A DNA stretch of 64,000 bases from JANNPJ01 sp035474375 (GTDB taxonomy: Bacteria > Actinomycetota > Actinomycetes > Actinomycetales > Kineosporiaceae). A model generated the notes under the pieces. The model saw nothing but the letters and a program-made list of their open reading frames with translations. It did no database searches and was not told where the DNA came from. The stretch covers positions 1 to 64,000 of the forward strand of contig DATINJ010000036.1 of assembly GCA_035474375.1 (NCBI GenBank), read 5' to 3'. Position numbers and translations under genes: made by a program. Of the stretch, positions 51,270 through 60,374 are shown one piece after another. The first letter of the stretch is position 1; the number at the start of each line of letters is the position of its first letter.

Positions 51270-53406
51270 TGTCCAGCTTCAGCCGCTCGGCGAGCAGGGG
51301 GGCCAGAAGTCGGGCATAGACGGTCGAGATATGACTCTCGTCCTTGTAGACCAGGATGTTGCCGACCACGACCGGGCAGGTCTTCAGCGAGCAGAACCAC
51401 GGCATCGGGTCGACGAGGGTCGCCCCGGCCTTGATCACGGCGCGGGCCATCATGGACCGGCGGGCCGATCCCACCGCGCGTTTGGTGCTCTGCGCGCAGG
51501 CCGTGACCGAACGGGGGTGTTCCGCCAGGCAGTCGGGCACGTTCTCTTTCGGCCAAGGAGTGTCATTGAGGTAGATCACCCGGGTGCTGCCGACGGTCAG
51601 ACTTTGCATCGTCCGGCTCCACGCCTTCGTCCACTTGCTGTCCAGGCTTCCGCTGAGCCCCTGTGGATCACCGCCATCGGCGTTGGACGACGTCACGACA
51701 AGGGCCGGGTGCAGCTTCTGGATCCGGGCCACGGCGGACTTGCGCCAGCTGACGCACTCTCGGTAGGCCCGCTTCACCGCCGGCAAGTAGATCATCACGT
51801 CGGCCGCGGAACACGCCCCCTTGGTAAAGACGGCGAGCCGCCAGCGCTCTCGCTCCGCGATCGCGTTCAGCGCCGGATACCACTGTGCCGCATGGGAATC
51901 CCCGAACAGCACGACCGTCTTCCGGGCCTTGGCGACGCCGAAGGACTCACACCGCCGCGGCGTCCTCTCCGCGCTGAAGCCGAGGTGGCAGCCGTTCCGG
52001 TAGATCGACGGATCGTCCGCCGCGGCCTTGCGCAGTGCCGGGGTGAGGTTACTCGGCAAGTTCTCCACCGTGGCGGCGGCCTTGATCTTCTGCGCCAGCG
52101 CCTTCGTCCGGGCGGATCCAGTCCCGGACAGCGCCACCGCCTCGACGCTCCCCGTGCCGAGCGAGATTCGCGGCGGCAGGATCGACAGCAGCAACGCCAG
52201 CGCCAACACCCCCGCCGTCAATCCCAGCCCCACCGCGCCCGCCAGCACTGGGCGCGCTCGCAGTCCCGGAGCCGCTCGCAGCGGCCGCTCCACCACCTGG
52301 AACGTCAGTGCCGCAAACCCGAACGCCACCCCCACCAAGACCAGCCGACCCCCGGTGCCGACCTCCCGGGACAGCGCGTACGGCCCGATCAACAGCACCG
52401 GCCAATGCCAGAGATACCAGGAATACGACCGGGCCCCGATCTCTCGCAGTACCGGCATCCCCAGCACCCCGCCCGACCAATCGGGCCCTGCCGCTGACGC
52501 ACCGACACCCCCACCCGCGATCACCAGCACCGCCCCGAGCACGGGCACCCCAGCTCGCCATCCCGGGAACACGGTCGCCTCGCCGAAGGTCAGCACCGCG
52601 AAGCCGATCAACCCCAACCCCAACCACTGGATCACGGCACCGACCGCAGCCGGTCGGTGAGCCAACATCCCGGCTCCGAGAGCGAGCAAAGCCCCGGCCC
52701 CCAGCTCCCACACCCTCGACGGTGCCCCGAAATAGGCCCACACCGGGGACACCGGCGTGCTGCGCATCGACCAGGCCAACGAGCCGACGCTGAGCAGTCC
52801 CAACGCCAGCACCAACCCCCGTCGCGAGCGCCACCACACCAGGGTGACCAGCACCAGCAAAGGCACCACCAGATAGAACTGCTCCTCCACGGCCAACGAC
52901 CAGAAGTGCTGCACCGGGGACGGCGCACCGGACGCCGTCCGGTAATCGGTCCCGACCCAGGCCAGCCGGTAATTCAGCAGATAACCGTTCGCTGCCACCA
53001 CATCCCAGATCAAGCCGCGCAACCGGGTGGCCGGCAGCCACCACCACCCTGCGATCAAGGTCGCGCTCAGAACCACCACGGCGGCCGGCAGCAACCGCAT
53101 CACCCGCCGGGCGTAGAACCGCCCGACCGCCAACCCACTCGTGGTGTCCACCTCGCGCACCAGCTGAGACGTGATCAGAAATCCGGAGATCACAAAGAAG
53201 ACGTCAACCCCGACAAACCCGCCCGAGAAGACCCGCACCCCGCAGTGGTAGAGCACCACCAACAGGATCGCAACGGCTCGCAACCCCTCGATATCCGGCC
53301 GGAAGACCTTGACGACCTCTCGGTCAGCGGAGTCGTCCCGTACCGATGGCGCTGCCCAAACCCCTGCCATGCCGGACCGTTCGCCGGCCACCCCCGTGGT
53401 GATCAC
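51265..53406 (-). CDS. Membrane acyltransferase (OafA/type 3) with C-terminal SGNH domain
   Basis: 713 aa, GTG start. The acyltransferase-3 membrane domain of 10-11 helices covers about 30-410: FRPDIEGLRAVAILLVVLYH (catalytic His), GVDVFFVISGFLITSQLVRE (family RE/GF signature) and FWSLAVEEQFYLVVPLLVL. A Ser-rich linker is followed by an extracellular SGNH hydrolase domain (about 470-713) with block I TVVLFGDSHAAQW and the late DPMPWFCS plus SHISTVYARLLAP (catalytic Asp/His region). Such proteins O-acetylate cell-wall or secreted polysaccharides and lipids, moving acyl groups across the membrane. The acceptor is unknown. Confidence 0.92.
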   Translation of the reverse strand: MITTGVAGERSGMAGVWAAPSVRDDSADREVVKVFRPDIEGLRAVAILLVVLYHCGVRVFSGGFVGVDVFFVISGFLITSQLVREVDTTSGLAVGRFYARRVMRLLPAAVVVLSATLIAGWWWLPATRLRGLIWDVVAANGYLLNYRLAWVGTDYRTASGAPSPVQHFWSLAVEEQFYLVVPLLVLVTLVWWRSRRGLVLALGLLSVGSLAWSMRSTPVSPVWAYFGAPSRVWELGAGALLALGAGMLAHRPAAVGAVIQWLGLGLIGFAVLTFGEATVFPGWRAGVPVLGAVLVIAGGGVGASAAGPDWSGGVLGMPVLREIGARSYSWYLWHWPVLLIGPYALSREVGTGGRLVLVGVAFGFAALTFQVVERPLRAAPGLRARPVLAGAVGLGLTAGVLALALLLSILPPRISLGTGSVEAVALSGTGSARTKALAQKIKAAATVENLPSNLTPALRKAAADDPSIYRNGCHLGFSAERTPRRCESFGVAKARKTVVLFGDSHAAQWYPALNAIAERERWRLAVFTKGACSAADVMIYLPAVKRAYRECVSWRKSAVARIQKLHPALVVTSSNADGGDPQGLSGSLDSKWTKAWSRTMQSLTVGSTRVIYLNDTPWPKENVPDCLAEHPRSVTACAQSTKRAVGSARRSMMARAVIKAGATLVDPMPWFCSLKTCPVVVGNILVYKDESHISTVYARLLAPLLAERLKLDK

Positions 53407-53480
53407 AAGCCCCCCGTCGACAGCGACGAGGCAGTTGTGAGAAAAGGCGTGGAACTAGCGAAGATCTATCGAGCGGGCCG

Positions 53481-53834
53481 CTAGGCCGTCTGACTCGGGC
53501 ACTTTTCCGGAAGGTGCTCGGTGGCCCAGATCACCAGCTCCTGCATGGCCGGAATCAGGGCCTGCCCAGCCGGAGTCAGCTGGTAGGTGACCGCAATCGG
53601 CGGGCCCTCCTGAACCGATCGCAGCACCAATCCGGCCCGCGCCAACTCGGTGAGCCGGTCGGACAGCACCGAGTCGCTGATCCCCGTGACCGCCCGGCGA
53701 AGCTCCGAGAAGGCCGCCGGACCCGCCGCCAGAGTTCCCAGAATGACGCCGTTCCAACGCTTGCCGAGAAAATCAAAGGCACGTGACAGGGCAACGCTGC
53801 ACACCCCGTGCTCCGGTCCCAGCCCTCCCACCAT
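53481..53834 (-). CDS. HxlR-family transcriptional regulator
   Basis: 117 aa from the ATG at 53834, where the HxlR start pattern begins; the frame continues upstream without support. CSVALSRAFDFLGKRWNGVIL has the early Cys and KW signature, GTLAAGPAAFSELRRAVTG is the wing region and ISDSVLSDRLTELARAGLVLR the recognition helix. VTYQLTPAGQALIPAM follows at the C-terminus. HxlR proteins are dimeric, often redox- or aldehyde-responsive. It is divergent from an AGE-family isomerase 89 bp away, with TAGC-CATT-GCTA at 53845-53856 as a possible operator, so that gene is a likely target. Confidence 0.9.
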   Translation of the reverse strand: MVGGLGPEHGVCSVALSRAFDFLGKRWNGVILGTLAAGPAAFSELRRAVTGISDSVLSDRLTELARAGLVLRSVQEGPPIAVTYQLTPAGQALIPAMQELVIWATEHLPEKCPSQTA

Positions 53835-53922
53835 GAATTCAGCATAGCCATTGCTAGCTGGACCTTCGCTACTTCTCATTTCCAAGCGCCGACACCGCTC
53901 CGTGCTGCGGCAAGATGTGAGC

Positions 53923-55176
53923 ATGCAGCCATCTGAAGATCTTGGAGCGCAGCGGCCGGCCCTGGCCGGCGAGGCCGACCGACTGCTCGAGTTCGCCCGA
54001 GGCGCATTCGCCCCAGGTGGCTTCGGTTGGCTCGATGACGACGGGAACCTGGTCGAGCGCGATCTGGAACTGTGGATCACGTGCCGGATGACCCACGTCG
54101 CCGCGCTCGGTCACCTGCTGGGCCGCCCCGGTTTCGACGTGCTCGTCGATCATGGGGTGACCTCGTTGCGGACGACGTTCCGGGACGAGGTGAATGGTGG
54201 CTGGTACGCCACGGTGGACGGCGTCACGGGGGTGGCGACCGGTACGGCGAAGGAGGCGTACGGGCACGCCTTCGTGATCCTGGCCGCCTCGAGTGCAGTG
54301 GCGGCCGGTCGCCCGGACGCGACCGAATTGCTGGCCGAGGCGCTGGCCGTGCACGATCTGCGGTTCTGGGACGACGCCGAAGGGCTGGCCCGCGAGGCCT
54401 TCGATCAAACCTTCAGCGTTGCCGAGGACTACCGCGGCGTGAACGCGAACATGCACACCGTCGAGGCCTACCTGGCCGCAGCCGACGTCACCGGTGATCG
54501 GCGCTGGCTGGATCGCGCCGTCCGGATCGTGACCCGGGTGATCGATTGGGCGCGGGAAAACGACTGGCGGATCCCGGAGCATTTCGATGCCGCCTGGACG
54601 ATGCGGCCGGACTACAACCGCGACCAGCCGGCGCACCCGTTCCGGCCCTACGGTGCCACCCCGGGGCATGCCCTGGAATGGTCCCGGCTCGTCTTGGCTG
54701 CCCAGGACGCCTTGGTCGCGCTCGGTGATGCCGTGCCGACCTGGATCGAGCCGGCCGCGCTGGGGCTGGCCGAGCGCGCGGTGGCTGACGGTTGGGCCGT
54801 GGACGGTGCCGACGGCTGGGTCTACACCACCGATTGGAACGGGAAACCTGTTGTCCGGCAACGAATGCACTGGGTTCTGGCGGAGGCACTCGGCGCGGCG
54901 GTGGCGCTGTATCGCGCCACCGGAGACGAGCGCTGGGTGCGCCGGTTCGACGCCTGGTGGGAATACGCCGAGCGATACCTGATCGACCGCGAGCACGGCT
55001 CCTGGCATCACGAACTCGATCCGAGCAACCGACCTGCGGTGGCCGGCCCGGATTCGACCCCCACCTGGGTCGGCAAACCCGATGTCTACCACGCGCTTCA
55101 GGCAGTACTGCTGCCCAGCCTGCCGCTCAGCCCGTCCTTCGCCACCGCGCTGCGGATCAAGGATGGGCGAGCGTAA
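53923..55176 (+). CDS. AGE-family aldose-ketose isomerase / N-acylglucosamine 2-epimerase-like (mannose/sulfoquinovose isomerase type)
   Basis: About 417 aa from the ATG at 53923 (a GTG two codons earlier is possible). The (alpha/alpha)6-barrel family is recognised by ERDLELWITCRMTHVAALG, GGWYATVDG, KEAYGHAFVILAASSAVAAG, FDQTFSVAEDYRGVNANMHTVEAYLAA (central catalytic His) and WVYTTDWNGKPVVRQRMHWVLAEALG (second catalytic His). A final WHHELD follows. The length and the RMHW motif fit mannose- or sulfoquinovose-isomerases better than GlcNAc 2-epimerase. It converts mannose-type sugars to ketoses in the cytoplasm. Divergent HxlR control is plausible. It ends 20 bp inside the convergent gene. Confidence 0.88.
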   Translation: MQPSEDLGAQRPALAGEADRLLEFARGAFAPGGFGWLDDDGNLVERDLELWITCRMTHVAALGHLLGRPGFDVLVDHGVTSLRTTFRDEVNGGWYATVDGVTGVATGTAKEAYGHAFVILAASSAVAAGRPDATELLAEALAVHDLRFWDDAEGLAREAFDQTFSVAEDYRGVNANMHTVEAYLAAADVTGDRRWLDRAVRIVTRVIDWARENDWRIPEHFDAAWTMRPDYNRDQPAHPFRPYGATPGHALEWSRLVLAAQDALVALGDAVPTWIEPAALGLAERAVADGWAVDGADGWVYTTDWNGKPVVRQRMHWVLAEALGAAVALYRATGDERWVRRFDAWWEYAERYLIDREHGSWHHELDPSNRPAVAGPDSTPTWVGKPDVYHALQAVLLPSLPLSPSFATALRIKDGRA

Positions 55177-55765
55177 GGGCTTGCTTGGGCACCGAGATGT
55201 GCTGGCCTTGGGCGGCCAGAGTGCCGGCTCCTTCCGCCCGGGTTACCCCGACGCGGCGAGCGAAATTCCTTCCGTTCGGGGTGATTCGAGCGCTGAACGA
55301 GACCCGGTCGCCGGGTCGTACCTGGTACGGGGATTCCGGCGGTGGGCCGGTCAACTGCACCCAGACCCGGTTGGACCGGCCGGTACCGATCCAGAAACCC
55401 TCGTCGGCCGGCACGGTCAGCACCCGGACGCCGCGGGCCGTGGCCTGCTTACCGGTGAGCAGAGTCAGATCCCCGTTCGGGCCGACGCCATCGGCCGCAG
55501 GTAGCGGCAACAACGGGCGACCGTCCACGGTCAGCGTTTGATTGCCAGAATCAGGTTCGGAGCCGACGCCCGGATCAGAATCGGGTTCATTGGATCGAGT
55601 CGTGGTGGATTCCGGCGCCGGCTCGGCCGGCCCGGCGCTGTTCGGCACCGCGCCGACCCGGGTCGTTCCGCTACTTCCGGAGCAGCGGCTGAGCAGCAAG
55701 AGCAAGACAAGCAGGACGACCAGCAGGATCGCCCAGGCACCGCGCCGATTCCAGGGGTCAGCCAT
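55157..55765 (-). CDS. Hypothetical membrane-anchored protein
   Basis: 202 aa. The N-terminus MADPWNRRGAWAILLVV is followed by a Leu-rich membrane anchor near residues 12-27; Cys28 (LLLLLSRCSGSSG) resembles a lipobox but lacks the small residue at -1. A Pro/Ser/acidic low-complexity stretch (30-80) precedes a folded domain of about 110 residues (PAADGVGPNGDLTLLTGKQA, GFWIGTGRSNRVWVQL, VRPGDRVSFSARIT). The latter resembles an OB-like beta-barrel, as in many actinobacterial 'VgrG/SH3-like' secreted proteins, but I do not name a family. It overlaps the 3' end of the convergent isomerase gene by 20 bp. Confidence 0.7.
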   Translation of the reverse strand: MADPWNRRGAWAILLVVLLVLLLLLSRCSGSSGTTRVGAVPNSAGPAEPAPESTTTRSNEPDSDPGVGSEPDSGNQTLTVDGRPLLPLPAADGVGPNGDLTLLTGKQATARGVRVLTVPADEGFWIGTGRSNRVWVQLTGPPPESPYQVRPGDRVSFSARITPNGRNFARRVGVTRAEGAGTLAAQGQHISVPKQALTLAHP

Positions 55766-55793
55766 TGGGACAAATGTACGGCGGATTCGGCGA

Positions 55794-56795
55794 TCAGCGC
55801 ACGAAACGGCCGATCGGTGCTTCGTACGGCTCGATTTGATGCGTTGGTGAATGCCCGGCCAGCACCGCGATGACGTCGTTGGCTGCGGTGAGCCCCATCC
55901 GATCGATGGCCTCCAGCGTTTCCGACCCGAGGTGCGGGGTGACGATCACGCTCGGTTGCAGGTCGGAGTCCAACAACGGGCCGGCGCCCTCGGCCGGATC
56001 CCGCTGGCGAAGACTGTCCGCAGCGTAGGCAGACAGCCTTCCCGAGCGCAGGGCGACCGCAACCGCCGTCTCGTCGACCAGACCGGCGTGGCCGACATTG
56101 ACCACGATCTGCGCGTCCCGACAACCGGCCAGCCAGTCCGCGTCCAGAATCCTCAGCCCGCCGGCGGCATGCAGGGTGACGGCGTCGCAGTCGGCGATGA
56201 ACTGCGCGTGCGGCAGCGAGACCAGACCGGCTGCGGCCGCTTGGCCCGGATCGGCGAACGACTCGTGCACCGCGACGGTGCCACCGAAGCCGACCAACCG
56301 CTTGGCGACCGCGCGTCCGACCCGTTCGAACCCGACGATGCCGACGGTCATCGCGCGCAACTCCCGGCCGCGGGTGATCGTCCAACGCCCGGCGCGAACC
56401 CGGCGGTCCCCGTCGACGACCCCGCGCAGCGCGGCCAGCAGCAGGCCAAGAGCATGATCGGCGACGGCATCGGTATCCGCGCCGGGAGTATTGGTGACGA
56501 CGATGGCGCGTCGAACCGCGGCGTTGACATCGACGGCGTCCGCATCCACTCCGAAGCTGGTGACCACCCGCAGTCGGGGTGCCAGGTCGAGGAGCTCGGC
56601 GGTGACTGGAGCACGGCCGGTGATCCAGGCATCGGCGGTCGCGAGCGGAGTGATCAACTCCACCGGGTCGTGCACGGTCGAACCGCGGACCACCTGCACC
56701 CCGGTTGACTCCAGCAGTCCAACCACGTCGATGGATCCGGAACCGAACGAACGAGTAGTGACGAGCACTCGGTGTCCACCCACGCCGTCCCCCAT
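55794..56795 (-). CDS. D-2-hydroxyacid dehydrogenase-family protein (phosphoglycerate dehydrogenase-like)
   Basis: 333 aa. The family has an outer substrate domain and an NAD domain; TNTPGADTDAVADHALGLLLA and NVGHAGLVDETAVAVALRSGRLSAYAAD are recognisable, with the catalytic His in TPHLGSETLEAI. The NAD glycine motif is GIVGFERVGRAVAKRL, i.e. GxVGFERVG instead of GxGxxG, so the second Gly is replaced by Phe-Glu. Cofactor binding may be altered. The usual catalytic Arg appears in NVGHAG, where family members have NxxRG, so Arg is His here. Reduction of 2-keto acids is possible, but these changes make the activity doubtful. Start is supported only by position. Confidence 0.8.
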   Translation of the reverse strand: MGDGVGGHRVLVTTRSFGSGSIDVVGLLESTGVQVVRGSTVHDPVELITPLATADAWITGRAPVTAELLDLAPRLRVVTSFGVDADAVDVNAAVRRAIVVTNTPGADTDAVADHALGLLLAALRGVVDGDRRVRAGRWTITRGRELRAMTVGIVGFERVGRAVAKRLVGFGGTVAVHESFADPGQAAAAGLVSLPHAQFIADCDAVTLHAAGGLRILDADWLAGCRDAQIVVNVGHAGLVDETAVAVALRSGRLSAYAADSLRQRDPAEGAGPLLDSDLQPSVIVTPHLGSETLEAIDRMGLTAANDVIAVLAGHSPTHQIEPYEAPIGRFVR

Positions 56796-56976
56796 TTTCG
56801 CTCATCCGTGCGTAACTATCACTGACTCAGAGTGACTGATTGGGGGTCAGAGTAGACGGCACATCTGTTCCAGCCGGGCCGACGCACGGCCCGGCCGGAA
56901 CTTGATGAGAATGTGGGTGCACACGCGACGTGAGCCGCGACGCAATACCGACGCAATACCGAGAAAAGAGGCGAGC

Positions 56977-57975
56977 ATGAGCCTGGCGGACACCAGCCAA
57001 ACCCGCGAGCTGGCGCCCAGCACCGCACGCGACGTCACCGGCACGTCACACCTGGACGACGCCTCGCTGCGACGGTTCCTGCACGGCCTGCCCGGGGTCG
57101 ACGAGGTCGGTGCGAAAGCCCGGGCCGCCGATCTGGGCACCCGTTCGATCAAGACCACCAGCAAGGCGTGGGCGTTGGACCTGGCCATCTCGATGGTCGA
57201 CCTGACCACCCTGGAGGGCGCCGACACCGCGGGCAAGGTCCAAGCACTCTGCGCCAAGGCGGTCCGACCGGACGCCGACGACCCGTCCTGCCCTTCGGCC
57301 GGTGCGGTTTGCGTCTACAACGACCTGGTGCCGATCGCGGTGGCCGCCTTGCGCGGCACAGGAGTCAAGGTCGCGGCGGTGAGCACGGCGTTTCCCAGCG
57401 GCCGGGCGAACCTTGCGGTGAAGCTCGCGGACACCGCCGACGCGGTGGCGGCCGGCGCTGACGAGATCGACATGGTGATCGACCGCGGCGCCTTCCTCTC
57501 CGGCCGCTATCTGCAGGTGTTCGAGGAGATCACCGCCGTCGCTGCGGCCTGCCGGGCGAACGGTGCCAAGGCTCACCTCAAAGTGATCCTGGAGACCGGC
57601 GAGTTGGTCACCTACGACAACGTCCGCCGGGCATCCTGGCTGGCGATGCTGGCCGGTGCCGACTTCATCAAGACCAGCACCGGCAAAGTGCCGGTCGCGG
57701 CCACCCTGCCGGTCACCCTGGTGATGCTGGAGGCCGTCCGGGACTGGCGCCAGCAGACCGGACAGATCATCGGGGTGAAGCCGGCTGGTGGCATTCGGAC
57801 CGCCAAGGACGCCCTGAAGTACCTGGTCACGGTCAGCGAAGTGGCCGGAGCCGACTGGTTGAGCCCGGACCGGTTCCGATTCGGCGCCTCCACCTTGCTG
57901 AACGACCTGCTGATGCAGCGCAAGAAACTCAGCTCCGGGCATTACACCGGCACCGACTACGTGACTCTCGACTGA
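56977..57975 (+). CDS. deoC: 2-deoxyribose-5-phosphate aldolase
   Basis: About 332 aa from the ATG at 56977 (AAGAGGCG upstream). The class I aldolase motifs are VSTAFPSGRAN near 138, the Schiff-base lysine region in ADFIKTSTGKVPVAATLP near 230 and GVKPAGGIRTAKDAL near 272. It cleaves 2-deoxyribose 5-phosphate to acetaldehyde and glyceraldehyde 3-phosphate. The N-terminal 45 residues are longer than in E. coli DeoC, typical of the actinobacterial clade. An aldehyde dehydrogenase pair follows 22 bp later, matching acetaldehyde oxidation. Together with psuKG it supports nucleoside catabolism. Confidence 0.95.
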   Translation: MSLADTSQTRELAPSTARDVTGTSHLDDASLRRFLHGLPGVDEVGAKARAADLGTRSIKTTSKAWALDLAISMVDLTTLEGADTAGKVQALCAKAVRPDADDPSCPSAGAVCVYNDLVPIAVAALRGTGVKVAAVSTAFPSGRANLAVKLADTADAVAAGADEIDMVIDRGAFLSGRYLQVFEEITAVAAACRANGAKAHLKVILETGELVTYDNVRRASWLAMLAGADFIKTSTGKVPVAATLPVTLVMLEAVRDWRQQTGQIIGVKPAGGIRTAKDALKYLVTVSEVAGADWLSPDRFRFGASTLLNDLLMQRKKLSSGHYTGTDYVTLD

Positions 57976-57997
57976 CCGAGCAAGGGACAGGACCGAC

Positions 57998-59455
57998 GTG
58001 GCCAATCAGATATTCGAGTACGCGGCAGCGCCCGAGTCGCGCACCGTGGTGGACATCGCGCCATCCTATGGGCTCTTCATCGACGGCGACTGGGTCGACG
58101 GCGGCACCGACTCGACCCGCTTCGACACCGTGAACCCGGCGACCGAGGAGGTGCTGTCCGAGGTGACGGCGGCCGGCCCGGCCGACGTCGAGCGGGCCAT
58201 CTCCGCCGCCCGGAAGGCCTACGACCAGGTTTGGTCGACGCTGTCCGGCACCGACCGAGGCAAGTACCTGTTCCGGATCGCGCGGATCATGCAGGAACGC
58301 GCCCGGGAGTTCGCCGTCCTGGAGACACTGGACAACGGCAAGCCGATCAAGGAGTCGCGGGACTTCGACGTCCCCACTGCCGCCGCGCACTTCTTCTACT
58401 ACGCCGGCTGGGCCGACAAGCTGGAATACGCCGGGCTTGGCAGCACTCCGCACCCGCGCGGGGTGGTCGGGCAGATCATTCCGTGGAACTTCCCCCTGCT
58501 GATGCTGGCCTGGAAGATCGCTCCGGCGCTCGCCGCCGGAAACACCGTGGTGCTCAAGCCGGCCGAGACCACCCCGTTGACCGCGCTGCTGTTCGCCGAG
58601 GTCTGCCAGCAGGCCGAACTGCCGCCCGGGGTGGTGAACATCGTCACCGGGGACGGCGAGACCGGCCGGTTGCTGGTCGAGCACCCGGACGTCAACAAGA
58701 TCGCTTTCACCGGGTCCACCGAGGTGGGCAAGGCGATCGCCCGGTCGGTGGCCGGCAGCGGCAAGGGCCTGACCCTGGAGCTGGGCGGCAAGGCGGCGAA
58801 CATCGTCTACGACGACGCGCCGATTGACGAAGCGATCGAGGGCATCGTCAACGGGATCTTCTTCAACCAGGGTCACGTCTGCTGCGCCGGATCACGGCTA
58901 CTGGTTCAGGAGTCGATCGCGGACGACGTGGTGGCCCGGCTGCAACGTCGGATCGGCACGCTCCGACTCGGTGACCCGATGGACAAGAACACCGACGTCG
59001 GCGCCATCAACTCGGCCGCCCAGCTGGCGCGCGTCACCGAGCTCACCGCCGCCGGTGAGGCCGAGGGTGCGACCCGCTGGTCCGCTGCCTGCGCGTTGCC
59101 CGAACGCGGTTACTGGTTCGCTCCGACGATCTTCACCAACGTGTCGCAGGCACACCGGATCGCCCAGCAGGAGGTGTTCGGACCGGTGCTGGCGGTGCTG
59201 ACCTTCCGAACCCCGGCCGAAGCCGTCGCCAAGGCCAACAACACGCCGTACGGGCTGTCCGCTGGGATCTGGAGTGACAAGGGCTCGCGGGTGCTCTGGA
59301 CCGCCGACCGGCTCCGAGCCGGCGTGGTCTGGGCCAATACCTTCAACAAGTTCGACCCGACCAGCCCGTTCGGCGGGTACAAAGAGTCCGGCTACGGCCG
59401 GGAGGGCGGCCGGCACGGCCTCCTGCCCTACCTGATGAGCGGAGCCTCGACGTGA
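57998..59455 (+). CDS. Aldehyde dehydrogenase
   Basis: 485 aa, complete family length. SIIPWNFPLL-type motif here reads GQIIPWNFPLLMLAWKIAPA. VLKPAETTPLTALLFAEV, FTGSTEVGKAIA, the catalytic Glu in LELGGKAANIVYDDA and the catalytic Cys in NQGHVCCAGSRLLVQE (near 300) are all present. It oxidises an aldehyde, probably the acetaldehyde released by DeoC, with NAD(P)+. Its stop overlaps the next gene by 4 nt (59452-59455, GTGA). Cytoplasmic. Substrate inferred from context only. Confidence 0.92.
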   Translation: MANQIFEYAAAPESRTVVDIAPSYGLFIDGDWVDGGTDSTRFDTVNPATEEVLSEVTAAGPADVERAISAARKAYDQVWSTLSGTDRGKYLFRIARIMQERAREFAVLETLDNGKPIKESRDFDVPTAAAHFFYYAGWADKLEYAGLGSTPHPRGVVGQIIPWNFPLLMLAWKIAPALAAGNTVVLKPAETTPLTALLFAEVCQQAELPPGVVNIVTGDGETGRLLVEHPDVNKIAFTGSTEVGKAIARSVAGSGKGLTLELGGKAANIVYDDAPIDEAIEGIVNGIFFNQGHVCCAGSRLLVQESIADDVVARLQRRIGTLRLGDPMDKNTDVGAINSAAQLARVTELTAAGEAEGATRWSAACALPERGYWFAPTIFTNVSQAHRIAQQEVFGPVLAVLTFRTPAEAVAKANNTPYGLSAGIWSDKGSRVLWTADRLRAGVVWANTFNKFDPTSPFGGYKESGYGREGGRHGLLPYLMSGAST

Positions 59456-60321
59456 CCCGGCTCGAAGTGCGCAAGACCTACAAGCTCTACCTCGGCGGGA
59501 AGTTCCCGCGTAGCGAATCGGGACGGTCGTACCAGGTGAGCGATGCCAAGGGCGGTTTCGTGGCGAACGTCGCGCAGGGCTCCCGGAAGGACGCGCGGGA
59601 CGCCGTCCTGGCGGCTCGGGCCGCGTTCGCCGGTTGGTCCGGGGCCACCGCGTACAACCGGGGCCAGGTGCTGTACCGGGTCGCCGAGGTGATGGAGGGC
59701 CGGCGGGAACAGTTCATCGAGGACGTCGCCGCCTTGGAAGGACTGTCCCGGACCGATGCGGAGTCCGTGGTGGACGCCGCGATCGACCGCTGGGTCTGGT
59801 ACGCGGGCTGGAGCGACAAGATCGGTCATCTGGCTGGCGGCGCCAACCCGGTGGCCGGACCGTTCTTCAACCTGTCCGTGCCCGAACCGACCGGCGTGGT
59901 GGCCGTGCTCGCCCCGCAGGAATCTTCGCTGCTCGGCCTGGTCTCCGTACTGGCACCGATCATCGTCACCGGTAACACAGTGGTGCTGATCTCCTCCCAG
60001 GACCGACCGCTGCCTGCGGTGACGCTCGCGGAATGCCTGGCCACCTCCGACGTGCCCGGCGGCGTGGTGAACGTGATCACCGGCCGTACCGCGGAGATCG
60101 CCGAGCACCTGGCCGCCCACGCCGACGTCAACGGCCTGGACCTGGCCGGTGCCGCAGCCGATCAACTGGTGCCGCTGCAGGTACTCGCGGCCGACACGCT
60201 CAAGCGGGTGCTCGCACCGCTGCCAGGTGCCCCGGTCCAGGACTGGTCGGCGAAGCCCGGCCTGGAGCGGATGCTGCCGTTCCTGGAGACCAAGACGGTC
60301 TGGCACCCGAAGGGCGTCTGA
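59452..60321 (+). CDS. Shortened aldehyde dehydrogenase-family protein without catalytic domain
   Basis: 289 aa, against about 480 for the family. It keeps the NAD-binding N-terminal half: KTYKLYLGGKFPRSESGRS, FAGWSGATAYNRGQVLYRVAEV, EPTGVVAVLAPQESSLLGLVSVLAPI and NTVVLISSQDRPLPAVTLAECL. The catalytic Glu (ELGGK) and Cys are missing, because the chain stops after NVITGRTAEIAEHLA and ends in a short divergent tail. It cannot catalyse oxidation alone. It is co-translated with the complete enzyme (GTGA overlap), so it may be an accessory subunit. The second member of a deoC-ALDH-ALDH set is known in actinomycetes, so truncation may be ancestral. Confidence 0.85.
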   Translation: MTRLEVRKTYKLYLGGKFPRSESGRSYQVSDAKGGFVANVAQGSRKDARDAVLAARAAFAGWSGATAYNRGQVLYRVAEVMEGRREQFIEDVAALEGLSRTDAESVVDAAIDRWVWYAGWSDKIGHLAGGANPVAGPFFNLSVPEPTGVVAVLAPQESSLLGLVSVLAPIIVTGNTVVLISSQDRPLPAVTLAECLATSDVPGGVVNVITGRTAEIAEHLAAHADVNGLDLAGAAADQLVPLQVLAADTLKRVLAPLPGAPVQDWSAKPGLERMLPFLETKTVWHPKGV

Positions 60322-60374
60322 GCCTGTCACCCCGGTTGCCGAGGCCCCAGAGCCTCGGCAACCGGGGGCGGCGC

